Origin: Pseudanabaena sp. ABRG5-3
GTDB lineage: Bacteria > Cyanobacteriota > Cyanobacteriia > Pseudanabaenales > Pseudanabaenaceae
DNA length: 64,000 nt
Direction of reading: 5' to 3'
Assembly: GCF_003967015.1 (NCBI RefSeq)
Contig: NZ_AP017560.1
Span: 4,090,048 to 4,154,047 of the forward strand
Shown here in pieces: positions 35,970 to 45,040 of the stretch. Below the pieces are notes generated by a model. The model saw nothing but the letters and a program-made list of their open reading frames with translations. It was not told the origin of the DNA and made no database searches. Position numbers and translations under genes: made by a program. Each line of letters opens with the position of its first letter. Position 1 is the first letter of the stretch.

Positions 35970-35977
35970 GGGTTTAC

Positions 35978-38380
35978 CTAATTTCTAGCTCTCAATGAGA
36001 GTGAACTCATCACAACGCTGACGGAACTAAGTGCCATCGCTAAACCTGCGATCGTGGGATTGAGAGAGATGCCAAAACTGGGATAGAGAATACCTGCGGC
36101 AATGGGAATCGCGAGAGTGTTATAGGCAAATGCCCAAAATAGATTTTGGCGAATTTTGTTGAAGGTGGCACGACTGAGTTCGATCGCAGGGACAACATCA
36201 CTCAAACCATTACGCATTAATACAATATCCGCAGTTTCCATTGCCACATCGGTTCCTGAACTGAGGGCAATACCAACAGTGGCACTGGCGAGGGCAGGGG
36301 CATCATTGACCCCATCGCCAACCATCGCCACACGCTGACCTGCTGCGAGTAATTTGAGAATTGCATCAGCTTTGCCATCAGGTTTCACTTCCGCGATCGC
36401 TCTTTCGGCAGGAATACCTAACTGATTGGCGATCGCGATCGCTGTTTCTTGACGATCGCCTGTGAGCATCCACACCTGTAAACCCATTGCTTCAATTTGA
36501 CGTACAACTTCAAGAGCTTCGGGTTTGAGGCGATCGCGAATAGCAATTATCCCCAAGAGTTGAGTATCAACTGCCACGAAAATGGGAGTCTTGCCTAACT
36601 GGGCTAACTGTTGCGATCGATCTAAAATTTCACTAGGAATTGTCACTTGGCGATCGCTTAACCATGTAGCATTACCCACCAGAATCGTTTCACCAGTTGT
36701 CAGTAAAGCTTCCACACCGCAACCAGCAACAATTTGGGAGGATTGGGTGGGTAGTAGCTCAATGTTTAGCTCTTTTGCCTTAGCGATCGTTGCTGCGCCA
36801 AGGATATGATTTGCCCCAACTTCAGCACTAGCAGCTAGTTGTAAAACTCGGAGAGCCGAGGTTGGAACTTCCCGATCAATCAGGCTTTTAAAAGTGGTTT
36901 GATCGATCATTCTGTTGCCAAACACAATCAAATCATTGGTAATCACATCTGTCACTTCAGGCTTGCCCGTTGTCAAAGTCCCCGTTTTATCAAAAACAAC
37001 GGCGGATAATTGATCTATTTTTTCTAGACTTGCCCCACCCTTGATTAAAATTCCTTTTTCTGCGCCCATACCCGTGCCGACCATGATCGCTGTCGGTGTG
37101 GCTAAGCCCAAGGCACAGGGACAAGCTACTACTAAAACCGCGATCGCCAAGCGCAAACTAAACACGATTTCCGCATGAAGCAATCCATACCAAATGAGAA
37201 AGGTGAGTGCTGAGATTGCCATCACCGAGTAGGCGAAATAGCCAGCTACGCGATCAGCTAAGTACTGAATTGGCGCTTTACTTGCCTGTGATGACTCCAC
37301 CAGTGACACAATCCGCGCTAAGGTCGTATCTGCACCAGTTTGCAAAACTTGGACAGTAATCGCTCCCGTCAAATTGAGAGTGGCTCCTGTGACCCTTGAG
37401 CCTAATTGTTTCGCCACAGGCATCGATTCCCCTGTGAGCATTGACTCATCGACGCTAGAACTACCCGCAATAATTTCGCCATCGACAGGGATTTTTTCAC
37501 CAGCCCAAACCACGATGCGATCGCCAACTTGCAAATCTTCCACAGCGATCGGGACTTGAATCTCGCCATCGTTGGAATTGACGAGTAATCTGGCACTCGC
37601 AGGTTGCAACTCCATGAGTGCGCGAATAGCATTGGAGGCTTTCCCCTTAGCTCTTTCTAGGAGTGCTTGTCCTAACAGCACAAACCCCAAAAGCATGACA
37701 GGTTCTTCAAAGAAGCATTGCCAACCTAGCTGCGGTACATATAAAGCGATCGTGCTTGCCAAATAGGCAGAAATCGTGCCTAGTCCCACTAAGGAGTTCA
37801 TATTTGGGGCGCGATACCACAGTGATTTCAATCCGTCCCACCAGATCGGGCGACCAACCCAGCCGAGAGCTACCGTTGAAACGATCCAATGGGCATACAT
37901 ATTGCCCAAGAGCGGTAGATCCACCACCCCGATTAAGCCCAAATGTCCGACGATCGCCAAAATTACTAACGATGCAGGAATGGCTACTTCTTGACTAATG
38001 CCAAACCATAGAGTTTGTGGAACAGGAGCATTGGGAGATTTAAGCTTTGACTGGCGATCGCTTTGATCAATAAACTCTGCCGAAAATCCTGCCTTCGCGA
38101 TCGCTTCAATTAACTGCGGGACAAAATCCTGTGGTGCAGCTTCATCGCTATAGACTACAGTTGCTTTCTCAGTCAGTAAATTTACACTTGCTGCCTTGAC
38201 CCCTTCACAGGCAAGCAAACGCTTTTCCACAACTGCTACACAGCCCGCGCATTTCATACCTGCGATCGTCAAAGCTAGAGAGCTAGATTGTGAGTTACTG
38301 GTTTTTATTGATTGAGTCACTACCACAAACTTGTATCCAAAATTTACAAAAAATCTATAATCTAATGAGTAAATACCCAT
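35978..38380 (-). CDS. Copper-transporting P-type ATPase (CtaA/PacS type)
   Basis: A P1B-type ATPase of about 800 residues. One N-terminal heavy-metal domain has GMKCAGC (C44, C47); the membrane metal site is CPC in [12 protein letters not shown] (about 421-432); the phosphorylation motif is [11 protein letters not shown] (about 464), with [11 protein letters not shown] near the C terminus. Cyanobacteria use CtaA at the plasma membrane and PacS at the thylakoid to supply plastocyanin; which one this is cannot be decided. A GTG at 38320 ([11 protein letters not shown]) may be the true start, since the first 20 codons are unusual for the family. Confidence 0.92.
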   Translation of the reverse strand: MGIYSLDYRFFVNFGYKFVVVTQSIKTSNSQSSSLALTIAGMKCAGCVAVVEKRLLACEGVKAASVNLLTEKATVVYSDEAAPQDFVPQLIEAIAKAGFSAEFIDQSDRQSKLKSPNAPVPQTLWFGISQEVAIPASLVILAIVGHLGLIGVVDLPLLGNMYAHWIVSTVALGWVGRPIWWDGLKSLWYRAPNMNSLVGLGTISAYLASTIALYVPQLGWQCFFEEPVMLLGFVLLGQALLERAKGKASNAIRALMELQPASARLLVNSNDGEIQVPIAVEDLQVGDRIVVWAGEKIPVDGEIIAGSSSVDESMLTGESMPVAKQLGSRVTGATLNLTGAITVQVLQTGADTTLARIVSLVESSQASKAPIQYLADRVAGYFAYSVMAISALTFLIWYGLLHAEIVFSLRLAIAVLVVACPCALGLATPTAIMVGTGMGAEKGILIKGGASLEKIDQLSAVVFDKTGTLTTGKPEVTDVITNDLIVFGNRMIDQTTFKSLIDREVPTSALRVLQLAASAEVGANHILGAATIAKAKELNIELLPTQSSQIVAGCGVEALLTTGETILVGNATWLSDRQVTIPSEILDRSQQLAQLGKTPIFVAVDTQLLGIIAIRDRLKPEALEVVRQIEAMGLQVWMLTGDRQETAIAIANQLGIPAERAIAEVKPDGKADAILKLLAAGQRVAMVGDGVNDAPALASATVGIALSSGTDVAMETADIVLMRNGLSDVVPAIELSRATFNKIRQNLFWAFAYNTLAIPIAAGILYPSFGISLNPTIAGLAMALSSVSVVMSSLSLRARN

Positions 38381-38745
38381 TAAAAAAGCTACACAAAGTC
38401 TCTATCCGTCATCTATTTAGAGATGGCTAGTACTAAAAGCTGATAGCCACATCTCAATATATAGGGTTAGCATATACTCAAATCTAGTTAAATTGATTGG
38501 GGAATTATTTCTGATATAGCTTCCCGATGCCACAACCCTTGTCTAACTGTCTTGCTGTTTATATGTGGCTGCTAAACTTAAAGATATTTAGGCTAAGGTT
38601 ATCGTGAAATAGTGTCAACTGTTTTCATGCTATTGCCTAGCTTGAAGTAAAGCGGTTTTTTAGATAAGTACATGTCAATTTTAAGGTTCACTAGATTTTT
38701 AGGCTTGCCCCAATGGTTCAAAATTCTCTGACACTGAGTTAGCTA
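38381..38745. other. Intergenic region, 365 bases, no feature recognised
   Basis: A divergent promoter region between the copper ATPase and metallo-hydrolase genes. Only short unconvincing inverted repeats are seen, and no small ORF with a ribosome binding site. Confidence 0.45.
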
Positions 38746-39630
38746 ATGTCCATTTCTGACAGCGAGTTTTCTATTCATTTTTGGGGTGTACGCGGAAGCA
38801 TAGCCACCCCCGGTCCAAGCACGGTGCGCTACGGTGGGAACACTCCCTGTGTAGAAATGCGTTGCCACGGCAAAAGGCTGATTTTTGATGGGGGAACGGG
38901 GATTAGAGTCTTAGGGCAGCACTTACTGAAGCAGATGCCCATTGAAGCCAGCATTTTTTTCACCCATAGTCATTGGGATCATGTTCAGGGATTTCCCTTT
39001 TTTACACCTGCTTTTATTAAAGGAAATCTTTTTAAAATCTACGGCAAAATTGCTCCCACGGGACAAACAATGCAGGAACGCCTAGAGGAGCAAATGCACC
39101 ATCCGAATTTTCCTGTGCCACTACGAGTAATGGCTTCCTGTCTAAAATTTTTTGATGTGGAAGTCCCCAGTGTAATTGAGGTAGGGAATGGCGTAACGGT
39201 TGAGTCAGGATTGCTCAATCATCCAGGGGAGGCGACAGGATATCGAGTTAGCGTTGGCGATCGCTCGGCAGTTTATGCCACGGACACTGAGCATTTTCAT
39301 GATCGCATTGATGAAAATCTTGTCCATCTAGCGCGCAATGCTGATGTTTTGATCATGGATGCAACCTATTCTGATGAAGAGTATTGGTCAGCCTCAAGTC
39401 CTAAAATTGGCTGGGGACACTCGACATGGCAAGAGGCAATCAAGGTGGCTGAGGCTGCAAATGTCAAAACCCTAGTCATTTTTCATCACGACCCTTTACA
39501 TAGTGATGAGCAACTAGACGAGTTTGAGGGTTTTGCTAAGGAAAAATTTGCAGGAGCCGTAATGGCAAGGGAAGGGATGTGTATTTCTATTCCTATTCGC
39601 ACCGATGCCAAACCCTTAGTTAAAGTTTAA
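38746..39630 (+). CDS. Metallo-beta-lactamase fold hydrolase
   Basis: The 294-residue protein has FWGVRGSIATPGPSTVRYGG at the N terminus and the zinc motif THSHWDH (H74, H76, D78, H79), later HPGEATGYRV, YATDTEHF and a C-terminal FHHDPLHSD. This is the RNase Z/PqqB-like or cyclic-nucleotide phosphodiesterase-like branch of the fold; many cyanobacteria carry it next to response regulators. The substrate is unknown. It is followed by a strong terminator, so it is separate from the polyketide genes. Confidence 0.85.
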   Translation: MSISDSEFSIHFWGVRGSIATPGPSTVRYGGNTPCVEMRCHGKRLIFDGGTGIRVLGQHLLKQMPIEASIFFTHSHWDHVQGFPFFTPAFIKGNLFKIYGKIAPTGQTMQERLEEQMHHPNFPVPLRVMASCLKFFDVEVPSVIEVGNGVTVESGLLNHPGEATGYRVSVGDRSAVYATDTEHFHDRIDENLVHLARNADVLIMDATYSDEEYWSASSPKIGWGHSTWQEAIKVAEAANVKTLVIFHHDPLHSDEQLDEFEGFAKEKFAGAVMAREGMCISIPIRTDAKPLVKV

Positions 39631-39636
39631 ACTACA

Positions 39637-39679
39637 AGGAAAGGATAGGCGGCGCGATGCGCCGCCTATCCTTTCCTTT
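39637..39679 (+). terminator. Terminator after the metallo-hydrolase gene
   Basis: AAGGAAAGGATAGGCGGCGC meets its complement around GAT and is followed by TTTAAAGC. Confidence 0.7.
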
Positions 39680-39794
39680 AAAGCAAATCTTGAATTATTA
39701 CTGCTATTTACGTGAACCTCGGATTTTCCTCATAAAGTGTCTTGAATCTCTATGAGTTAATGCTTGTTCATTTTAGCCTAGGCAGTTTTATCCA

Positions 39795-40919
39795 ATGTAT
39801 ACAGTTTTAGAAGCGATCGCAACTGCCAACCCACCTTACAAGCGCACCCAGACTGAAGCTGCCGACTTTATGTTACAAACCGAAAGTTTATCGGCAGCCA
39901 TTAGAAAAAGAATTCCTGCGATTTATGCAAACTCAGGTATTGACTATCGCTATAGCTGTATTCCCGACTATGGCGGCGATCTTCAGAATTTTGAACTCTA
40001 TCCCCCGAATTGGGAACTCAAACCTACGCCAACCACCTTTAGTCGTAATCAGATATATGCAACCTATGCGCCAAAACTAGCTATACAGGCAGCCGAACAA
40101 GCGATCGCACAGACAAAACTTACTGCTCAAGAGATTACGCATCTAATCGTCGTCAGTTGCACAGGTTTTTCGGCTCCGGGGATAGATATGCACTTAATTA
40201 AGCAATTGGGGCTGCCCTATACGATCGCCCGCACGATGATTGGATTTATGGGTTGTCATGCGGCTTTTAATGGTTTAAAAGCTGCTCATGCTATTTGCCA
40301 AAGCGATCGCCATGCCAAAGTCCTATTAGTTTGCGTTGAGTTATGTTCCTTGCATTTCCAAGTAGCTGATACCCTTGAAAATACAATTATCAATGCCATT
40401 TTTGCCGATGGTGCAGCAGCAGCGATTCTTGCTTCCCATCCATTTGCGGAAGCAGAGGGAAAGCTTGCCTATACCGATGGATGTAGTCTCTTAATTGAAA
40501 ATACAGAAGAGTTAATGAACTGGACAATTGGTGATACAGGATTTCTGATGGGCTTATCACCAAAGGTTCCAGAAGTAGTTGCGGCTTATTTGCCTAATTA
40601 TTTACAAACGTTCTTAAATAAACACCATCTTACGCAAAACAATCTTGATTTTTGGGCAATTCATCCAGGGGGTAGAAAAATCATTGAGCAAATCCAATCA
40701 ATTTTTGCCTTAAGCGATCGCATGGTTGCTGATTCCTATAATGTTCTGCGGCAATATGGCAATATGAGTTCGCCAACGGTTCTATTTATTCTCAAAGAGA
40801 TATTAGCCAAACATCAAGCAGGAATTAGCGATCGCTCTAACTCTACTTTTCATCATGGAATTGCCTTAGCCTTTGGCCCGGGGCTATCTATTGAAGGTTG
40901 TTTATTTCAGAAAGTCTAA
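39795..40919 (+). CDS. Type III polyketide synthase
   Basis: A chalcone/stilbene-synthase-like enzyme of 374 residues that extends an acyl starter with malonyl-CoA and cyclises the chain to a pyrone, resorcinol or naphthalene product. The catalytic triad is visible: C154 in MIGFMGCHAAFNGL, H290 in WAIHPGGRK and N323 in YGNMSSPTV. The methyltransferase gene starts 113 bases downstream and an FAD oxidoreductase gene lies 2.1 kb further; this trio resembles phenolic-lipid gene sets such as srsABC of Streptomyces griseus. Product and starter unit are unknown. Confidence 0.93.
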   Translation: MYTVLEAIATANPPYKRTQTEAADFMLQTESLSAAIRKRIPAIYANSGIDYRYSCIPDYGGDLQNFELYPPNWELKPTPTTFSRNQIYATYAPKLAIQAAEQAIAQTKLTAQEITHLIVVSCTGFSAPGIDMHLIKQLGLPYTIARTMIGFMGCHAAFNGLKAAHAICQSDRHAKVLLVCVELCSLHFQVADTLENTIINAIFADGAAAAILASHPFAEAEGKLAYTDGCSLLIENTEELMNWTIGDTGFLMGLSPKVPEVVAAYLPNYLQTFLNKHHLTQNNLDFWAIHPGGRKIIEQIQSIFALSDRMVADSYNVLRQYGNMSSPTVLFILKEILAKHQAGISDRSNSTFHHGIALAFGPGLSIEGCLFQKV

Positions 40920-40920
40920 G

Positions 40921-40990
40921 CCCCTCACCCCCAGCCCCTCTGCCGCAGGAGAGGGGAACAAGATTCTTTGCTCCTGCGGCAGAGGGGGCT
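40921..40990. repeat. Dispersed PSPPAPLP-type repeat between the PKS and methyltransferase genes
   Basis: CCCCTCACCCCCAGCCCCTC is followed by a stem in which CCTCTGCCGCAGGAG pairs with CTCCTGCGGCAGAGG. It is the intergenic form of the repeat that sits inside uvrA. If read through in frame it would give a false N-terminal extension of the methyltransferase. Confidence 0.75.
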
Positions 40991-41032
40991 GAGAACAAAA
41001 TTCATAGTCAATCAATTATTTTAGGAATATCT

Positions 41033-41785
41033 ATGCCTTCATTTCAAATCCGCACCGATCAAGATGAATTGATGGATGATTTCACAATTCAGGATGAACG
41101 CCTAACGGATGCTTTAGAACAACTGCGCCCAATTAATCAATTATTGGGTGGCTATGCGACCACGATGGAAATTATTGCGCCTTTTTTGAGATCAAAATCG
41201 CGATCGCAATCAAATCAAACGATCCGCATTCTTGATTTAGGTACAGGTATTGGCGATTTTCCCGAATATATTGTGCGGTGGGCAGCAGCGCAATCCCCTG
41301 TGATTAATGTCGAGGTTGTGGCGATCGATGCAAATCCTGTAACGGTGGACTATGCCCGTTCCGCCTTACAAAAGCGTTTACCGTCAAACTTGCAAACAAA
41401 AATCAAAGTGGAAGTTACTGATGCTCTGGCATTACCCTATGCTGATGGTGAGTTTGACATTGCGATCGCCGCTATGTTTTTACATCACTTCGCCCATGAG
41501 AATGCTGTGCAAATTGTGCGATCGATGCAACGTGTATCTAAACATGGAATTCTAATCAATGATTTACATCGCCATCCCTTTGCCTATTACGGCATCTATG
41601 CCCTCACAAGGCTATTGCCTGCGGTAGATATGGTGCGGAATGATGCACCACTTTCTGTTTTGCGCGGCTTCAAATCTCCTGAACTAAAAAGCATCGCCGC
41701 ATCCGCAGGTCTAAGCAATTTTTCTCTCAAGTGGCGCTATGCCTTTCGTTGGGTATTAAGCACAGTGGTAAATCTTCCTTTATGA
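41033..41785 (+). CDS. Class I SAM-dependent methyltransferase (polyketide-associated)
   Basis: A 250-residue enzyme with the SAM-binding motif RILDLGTGIGDFPEYIV (about residues 65-80), an acidic motif VVAIDANP and post-motif MFLHHFAHENAVQIVRSMQR. Position and orientation right after the type III polyketide synthase suggest methylation of its product. The ATG at 41033 is chosen because AGGAAT precedes it and because the longer frame back to 40898 only translates a dispersed repeat. In related clusters the FAD oxidoreductase usually follows directly. Confidence 0.85.
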   Translation: MPSFQIRTDQDELMDDFTIQDERLTDALEQLRPINQLLGGYATTMEIIAPFLRSKSRSQSNQTIRILDLGTGIGDFPEYIVRWAAAQSPVINVEVVAIDANPVTVDYARSALQKRLPSNLQTKIKVEVTDALALPYADGEFDIAIAAMFLHHFAHENAVQIVRSMQRVSKHGILINDLHRHPFAYYGIYALTRLLPAVDMVRNDAPLSVLRGFKSPELKSIAASAGLSNFSLKWRYAFRWVLSTVVNLPL

Positions 41786-42179
41786 CGAGATTGTCAATCT
41801 GCAATTGATATTTGCTTTTTACCACGTTTTCTCAAGTGTTTATTAATTGCTTCAATATCAATTTCTGCGTTAACTTCGCCAATAATTGTGTAGTTGCTAG
41901 AATTATTAATTCTATCTAGTCTTTGGACTGCTTTTGCTTCAGCAGAAATAGCAATCACAGATTCTCTCTGTAACTTTTCAGCGATCGCATCGCGTATCCA
42001 TTCGGTTCCTTTTGCCTTGACGATTTCAAGTTGACTCACAGGAACTCGTAAACCGATTACTTGTTTAGCGAGTGGTTCATCACGCAAACTGGAAAATCTA
42101 CCATGCTCGTTTACAGCCTATTGAGGGAAAGAGTAGTACAAGATAAGATAGGATAGCAGAACAAAAAAGAGAGTAAAAA

Positions 42180-42548
42180 ATGGCACCTTACTCACTAGAT
42201 CTTAGGCAAAAGATCGTAGCAACCTACGAAGCAGGAAATACATCGATTCGTGAAGTAGCTAAGCAATTTCAAGTCGCGACAAAAACAGTGCAAACACTGC
42301 TGAATCAATACCGAGAGACAGGAGAACTAAACCACAAACCATTAGGGAGTCAAATCAAAAGTCCGCTCGAAGCCCATCGAGAGAAAATCCTCAAAATTGC
42401 GACAGAGCATCCAGATTGGACACTATGGCAGTACTGTGAGGAAGTAGCAGAACAAACAGGAGTATCAGTGACCACGGGCAGTATGTGCCGATTTTTCCAG
42501 AGGCATAACATCACGCTAAAAAAAAGACCTATCGCCATGAAAAGGTAA
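42180..42548 (+). CDS. IS630 transposase, frame A (DNA-binding part)
   Basis: The first 122 codons encode the helix-turn-helix region (MAPYSLDLRQKIVATYEAGN, SIREVAKQFQVATKTVQTLL) and a second winged-helix part (EVAEQTGVSVTTGSMCRFFQ). The frame ends shortly after the A8 run at 42518-42525, where the -1 frame continues as KKKTYRHEKVKSEAVQQQ into the catalytic part. Frameshifting at such A runs is known for IS630 elements, so full-length transposase of about 315 residues is expected from 42180-43126. Confidence 0.88.
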   Translation: MAPYSLDLRQKIVATYEAGNTSIREVAKQFQVATKTVQTLLNQYRETGELNHKPLGSQIKSPLEAHREKILKIATEHPDWTLWQYCEEVAEQTGVSVTTGSMCRFFQRHNITLKKRPIAMKR

Positions 42549-42592
42549 AAAGTGAGGCAGTACAACAGCAAAGATGTGAATTTTGGGAAGCA

Positions 42593-43126
42593 TTGCAGGG
42601 GGTAAAAGCTGAAGATCTTATTTGTATTGATGAAACGGGAGTATGGCAGGGAATGGAACGCTCTGTGGCAAGAAGTGAGTGTGGCAAGAGAGTATTCAGT
42701 CATCGTCCCTTTTACAAAGGTCAGAAATACACAGTCATTGGGGCTATTTCGGTCGATGGTATTGTTTGCCTGAAAAAGATTCAGGGTTCAATGAAAGGGG
42801 AAGATTTTCTCACCTTTATCCAAGATGACCTAGTACCTAAATTACGTCCTGAACATAGGATAATCATGGATAACCTCAACTGCCATAAAGTTGAGGGGGT
42901 CGCAAAAGCAATTACAGAGACAGGCGCTAAGATTTTGTACTTACCCACCTATTCTCCTGATTTTAATCCAATTGAGATGATGTGGTCGGTTCTCAAATAT
43001 TTTATTAGATTGCTTAGACCTCAGTCTCAAAAACTACTTCAGCATTTAATCAACGTTTTCCCTTACTTGTTAGAAAAAGATTTCTTCAAAAATTGGTTTA
43101 CTAAGTGTTGTTACTGTACTACTTAA
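42593..43126 (+). CDS. IS630 transposase, frame B (DDE catalytic part)
   Basis: The DDE residues lie in LICIDETGVW, RIIMDNLNCHK and SPDFNPIEMMWSVLKYF, the usual IS630 blocks. The open frame begins upstream of 42593, at the A8 run, and is most likely reached by -1 frameshifting from frame A rather than by its own start. Length and C terminus (FKNWFTKCCYCTT) look complete. Confidence 0.85.
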   Translation: MQGVKAEDLICIDETGVWQGMERSVARSECGKRVFSHRPFYKGQKYTVIGAISVDGIVCLKKIQGSMKGEDFLTFIQDDLVPKLRPEHRIIMDNLNCHKVEGVAKAITETGAKILYLPTYSPDFNPIEMMWSVLKYFIRLLRPQSQKLLQHLINVFPYLLEKDFFKNWFTKCCYCTT

Positions 43127-43368
43127 TCCCTCAACGGACTGTAGTCCAGCACCATTAACCTGTTTCATGAGGTATCTATCTTTAAATAGTACTTAGATGT
43201 TAACACTTTCTTTATAGAAGCGTGTTAACACTGTTGTGACTTACACAATAGCCCTGTAATAGATTACTTAGAGAAACAGATGGAAATTAAGCAAGGCGTT
43301 CTAGATCTTGAATAGGTAAAAGCTATAATCGTTAACAATCTAGCAAACAATAGCAGATCGACAACTTT

Positions 43369-43620
43369 ATGAACGCAGTTTCTTATGTTGAGGCACAGAG
43401 CAATTTAGCAAAAATGATCGATCAGGTATGTGACAATCATGATCCAGTAGTCATAACACGCCATCAACAACCATCCGCAGTGCTTCTATCACTTGAAGAT
43501 TATGAATCTCTGGCAGAAACTGCTTACCTTTTAAAAAGTCGTAATAATGCTAAACGAATTTTTGAGGCGATCGCTGAATTAGAATCTGGTGGAGGCACTG
43601 TACGGGAGCTAATCGAGTGA
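43369..43620 (+). CDS. YefM/Phd family antitoxin
   Basis: The 83-residue protein (MNAVSYVEAQSNLAKMIDQV, VVITRHQQPSAVLLSLEDYE) matches the Phd/YefM N-terminal DNA-binding fold; the C-terminal half (YLLKSRNNAKRIFEAIAELE) is the toxin-neutralising part. It overlaps the toxin gene by 4 bases (GTGA), which fixes the start of the latter. The module should repress its own promoter, lying in 43169-43368. The pair is placed between the IS630 element and the FAD oxidoreductase gene. Confidence 0.9.
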   Translation: MNAVSYVEAQSNLAKMIDQVCDNHDPVVITRHQQPSAVLLSLEDYESLAETAYLLKSRNNAKRIFEAIAELESGGGTVRELIE

Positions 43621-43871
43621 AGCTTATTTTTTCAGAACGTGCTTGGGAAGATTATCTTTACTGGCAAAAAACAGACAAAAAAATATTGAATCGAATTAAT
43701 AGTCTGATTAAGGATATTCAACGAGATCCATACAGTGGTATTGGCAAGCCAGAAGCCTTAAAACATGGATTGTCGGGATATTGGTCTAGGCGTATTGATG
43801 ATGAGCATAGGATTCTTTACAAGGTTGAAGATGATGCACTTTTATTAGTTCAGATTCGTTATCACTATTAG
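43617..43871 (+). CDS. YoeB/Txe family toxin
   Basis: An 84-residue RelE-fold mRNA interferase that cleaves mRNA at the ribosome when free of antitoxin. The sequence (MKLIFSERAWEDYLYWQKTD, PEALKHGLSGYWSRRIDDEH, RILYKVEDDALLLVQIRYHY) keeps the conserved C-terminal R/H/Y residues of YoeB. The start is a GTG overlapping the antitoxin stop. The FAD oxidoreductase gene begins 8 bases after its stop, so read-through transcription into that gene is likely. Confidence 0.92.
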   Translation: MKLIFSERAWEDYLYWQKTDKKILNRINSLIKDIQRDPYSGIGKPEALKHGLSGYWSRRIDDEHRILYKVEDDALLLVQIRYHY

Positions 43872-43879
43872 AATAAAAC

Positions 43880-45040
43880 ATGAATTATGACGCGATCGCG
43901 ATTGGTGCTGGGCTATCGGGCTGTAGTGCTGCCATTCAACTAGCAAAACTTGGTTATCGGGTATTACTGCTAGAGCAGAGCCATTATCCCGTACATAAAC
44001 TCTGTGGAGAGTTTCTTTCCGTTGAAGTTACCGCAGCATTTGCGAACTTAGGCATATTGGAACAGGTTCACAAAGTCGGCGCACATCCGATTCATCGTGC
44101 TTATTTGACTACCTCTAGCGGTGCATCCTTTCGGAGTCCATTGCCTAGCACTGCTCTCGGTCTTAGTCGCTATCAACTAGATCTGATGCTATTTGAACGT
44201 GCCAAGGATTTGAATGTTACTTGCATCGACAATACTAAGGTTACGGGCGTTACAGGAAATCTCGCAGAGGGATTTCAGGTTAGTACTACTAAAGGAGAAT
44301 TCTCTGGACGCTTAGTATTGGGAGCATTTGGGAAAAGATCTGCCCTCGATCGCACGCTCAATCGTCAATTTATTGCCGAGCGATCGCCTTGGGTTGCCTA
44401 TAAAGGACATTTCACAGGAATTGATATTGGTGATGTGATCGAATTGCATAGCTTCCCCAATGGCTATTGTGGATTGTCACAAATTGAAACGGGGGAAATC
44501 AATGTTTGTTGGATTGCCCATGAACGAGTGATGAAAGAGCCAATTCATAAGGATTTAGGTATTCCTGAATCCCTAGCGAAAAACCCTGTACTAGCCGATC
44601 GCTTCCTGAACATGCAGCGAGTTTCGCCTTCTCTACAGGGCTTAAGCCAGATTAGCTTTGCGCTTAAAGAGAACTTTTATCATGATATTTGTATGATTGG
44701 CGATACGGCGGGCATGATTACGCCGCTTTGTGGTGATGGCATGGCGATGGCTCTACGTTCAGCCGAAATCGCAGTTCCCTTCGTTAGTCAATTTCTCGAA
44801 CAGCAAATTAGTGAGATCGCCTTTAAGCAACAATATGCGATCGCATGGCAAAAGGAATTTCAAATGCGCTTACAACTGGGGCGAATCATGCACAATTGCT
44901 TTGTGCAGCCACCCCTTGCGAATATGGGCGTGAGTCTATGTCAGATGGTTCCTGCATTAGGCAATTGGATTATCGGCGCAACTCGTGGGAAACCCCAGCA
45001 ATTACTCAAAACTGATTTTGCGAGTAATGCGCTCACCTAA
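43880..45040 (+). CDS. FAD-dependent oxidoreductase (geranylgeranyl reductase / flavin monooxygenase type)
   Basis: The 386-residue flavoprotein has the dinucleotide motif GAGLSGCSAAIQLAKLGYRV (residues 9-28), the CGEFLS motif of the geranylgeranyl-reductase family, and the second FAD motif MIGDTAGMITPLCGDGMAMA near residue 275. In many bacteria a gene of this family accompanies a type III polyketide synthase and methyltransferase, where it would oxidise the phenolic product. Here it is separated from them by the IS630-split gene and a toxin-antitoxin pair. It overlaps the convergent MFS gene by 39 bases. Confidence 0.88.
   Translation: MNYDAIAIGAGLSGCSAAIQLAKLGYRVLLLEQSHYPVHKLCGEFLSVEVTAAFANLGILEQVHKVGAHPIHRAYLTTSSGASFRSPLPSTALGLSRYQLDLMLFERAKDLNVTCIDNTKVTGVTGNLAEGFQVSTTKGEFSGRLVLGAFGKRSALDRTLNRQFIAERSPWVAYKGHFTGIDIGDVIELHSFPNGYCGLSQIETGEINVCWIAHERVMKEPIHKDLGIPESLAKNPVLADRFLNMQRVSPSLQGLSQISFALKENFYHDICMIGDTAGMITPLCGDGMAMALRSAEIAVPFVSQFLEQQISEIAFKQQYAIAWQKEFQMRLQLGRIMHNCFVQPPLANMGVSLCQMVPALGNWIIGATRGKPQQLLKTDFASNALT

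Larger units (their letters stand above)
42114..43141 (+). mobile_element. IS630 family insertion sequence, complete
   Basis: The element is 1028 bases long. Its inverted ends are CAGCCTATTGAGGGAAAGAG and, on the complementary side, CAGTCCGTTGAGGGATTAAG, both continuing into AGTAGTACA. It is flanked by a TA on each side (42112-42113 and 43142-43143), the standard IS630 target duplication. It carries a two-frame transposase with a run of eight A at 42518-42525 for frameshifting. All ends and catalytic residues appear intact, so it may be active. Confidence 0.9.
41794..43168 (-). pseudogene. Gene split by IS630 insertion (product about 114 aa)
   Basis: The 5' part (43142-43168) reads MKQVNGAGL; the 3' part (41794-42111) reads NEHGRFSSLRDEPLAKQVIG and onward to a stop (ending KHLRKRGKKQISIAD). 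Removing the IS and one TA copy joins them in frame without a stop, giving 114 residues. The protein is a small soluble type with LRVPVSQLEIVKAKGTEWIR, reminiscent of short cyanobacterial DNA-binding or antitoxin-like proteins, but I do not recognise a family. The 3' fragment might still be translated from a TTG at 42087. Confidence 0.7.

Noticed and set aside
35872-35977. Guanidine riboswitch ahead of the SugE/Gdx-like gene
   Set aside because: The region holds only a perfect palindrome; no conserved guanidine-aptamer core is seen.
40898-41032. N-terminal extension of the polyketide-associated methyltransferase
   Set aside because: It translates a dispersed intergenic repeat and overlaps the PKS gene; ATG 41033 has its own ribosome binding site.
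42121-43134. IS630 ends first placed at TTGAGGG with no target duplication
   Set aside because: Extending the inverted ends outward to CAGCCTA/CAGTCCG gives flanking TA on both sides and restores the interrupted gene, so the longer element is right.
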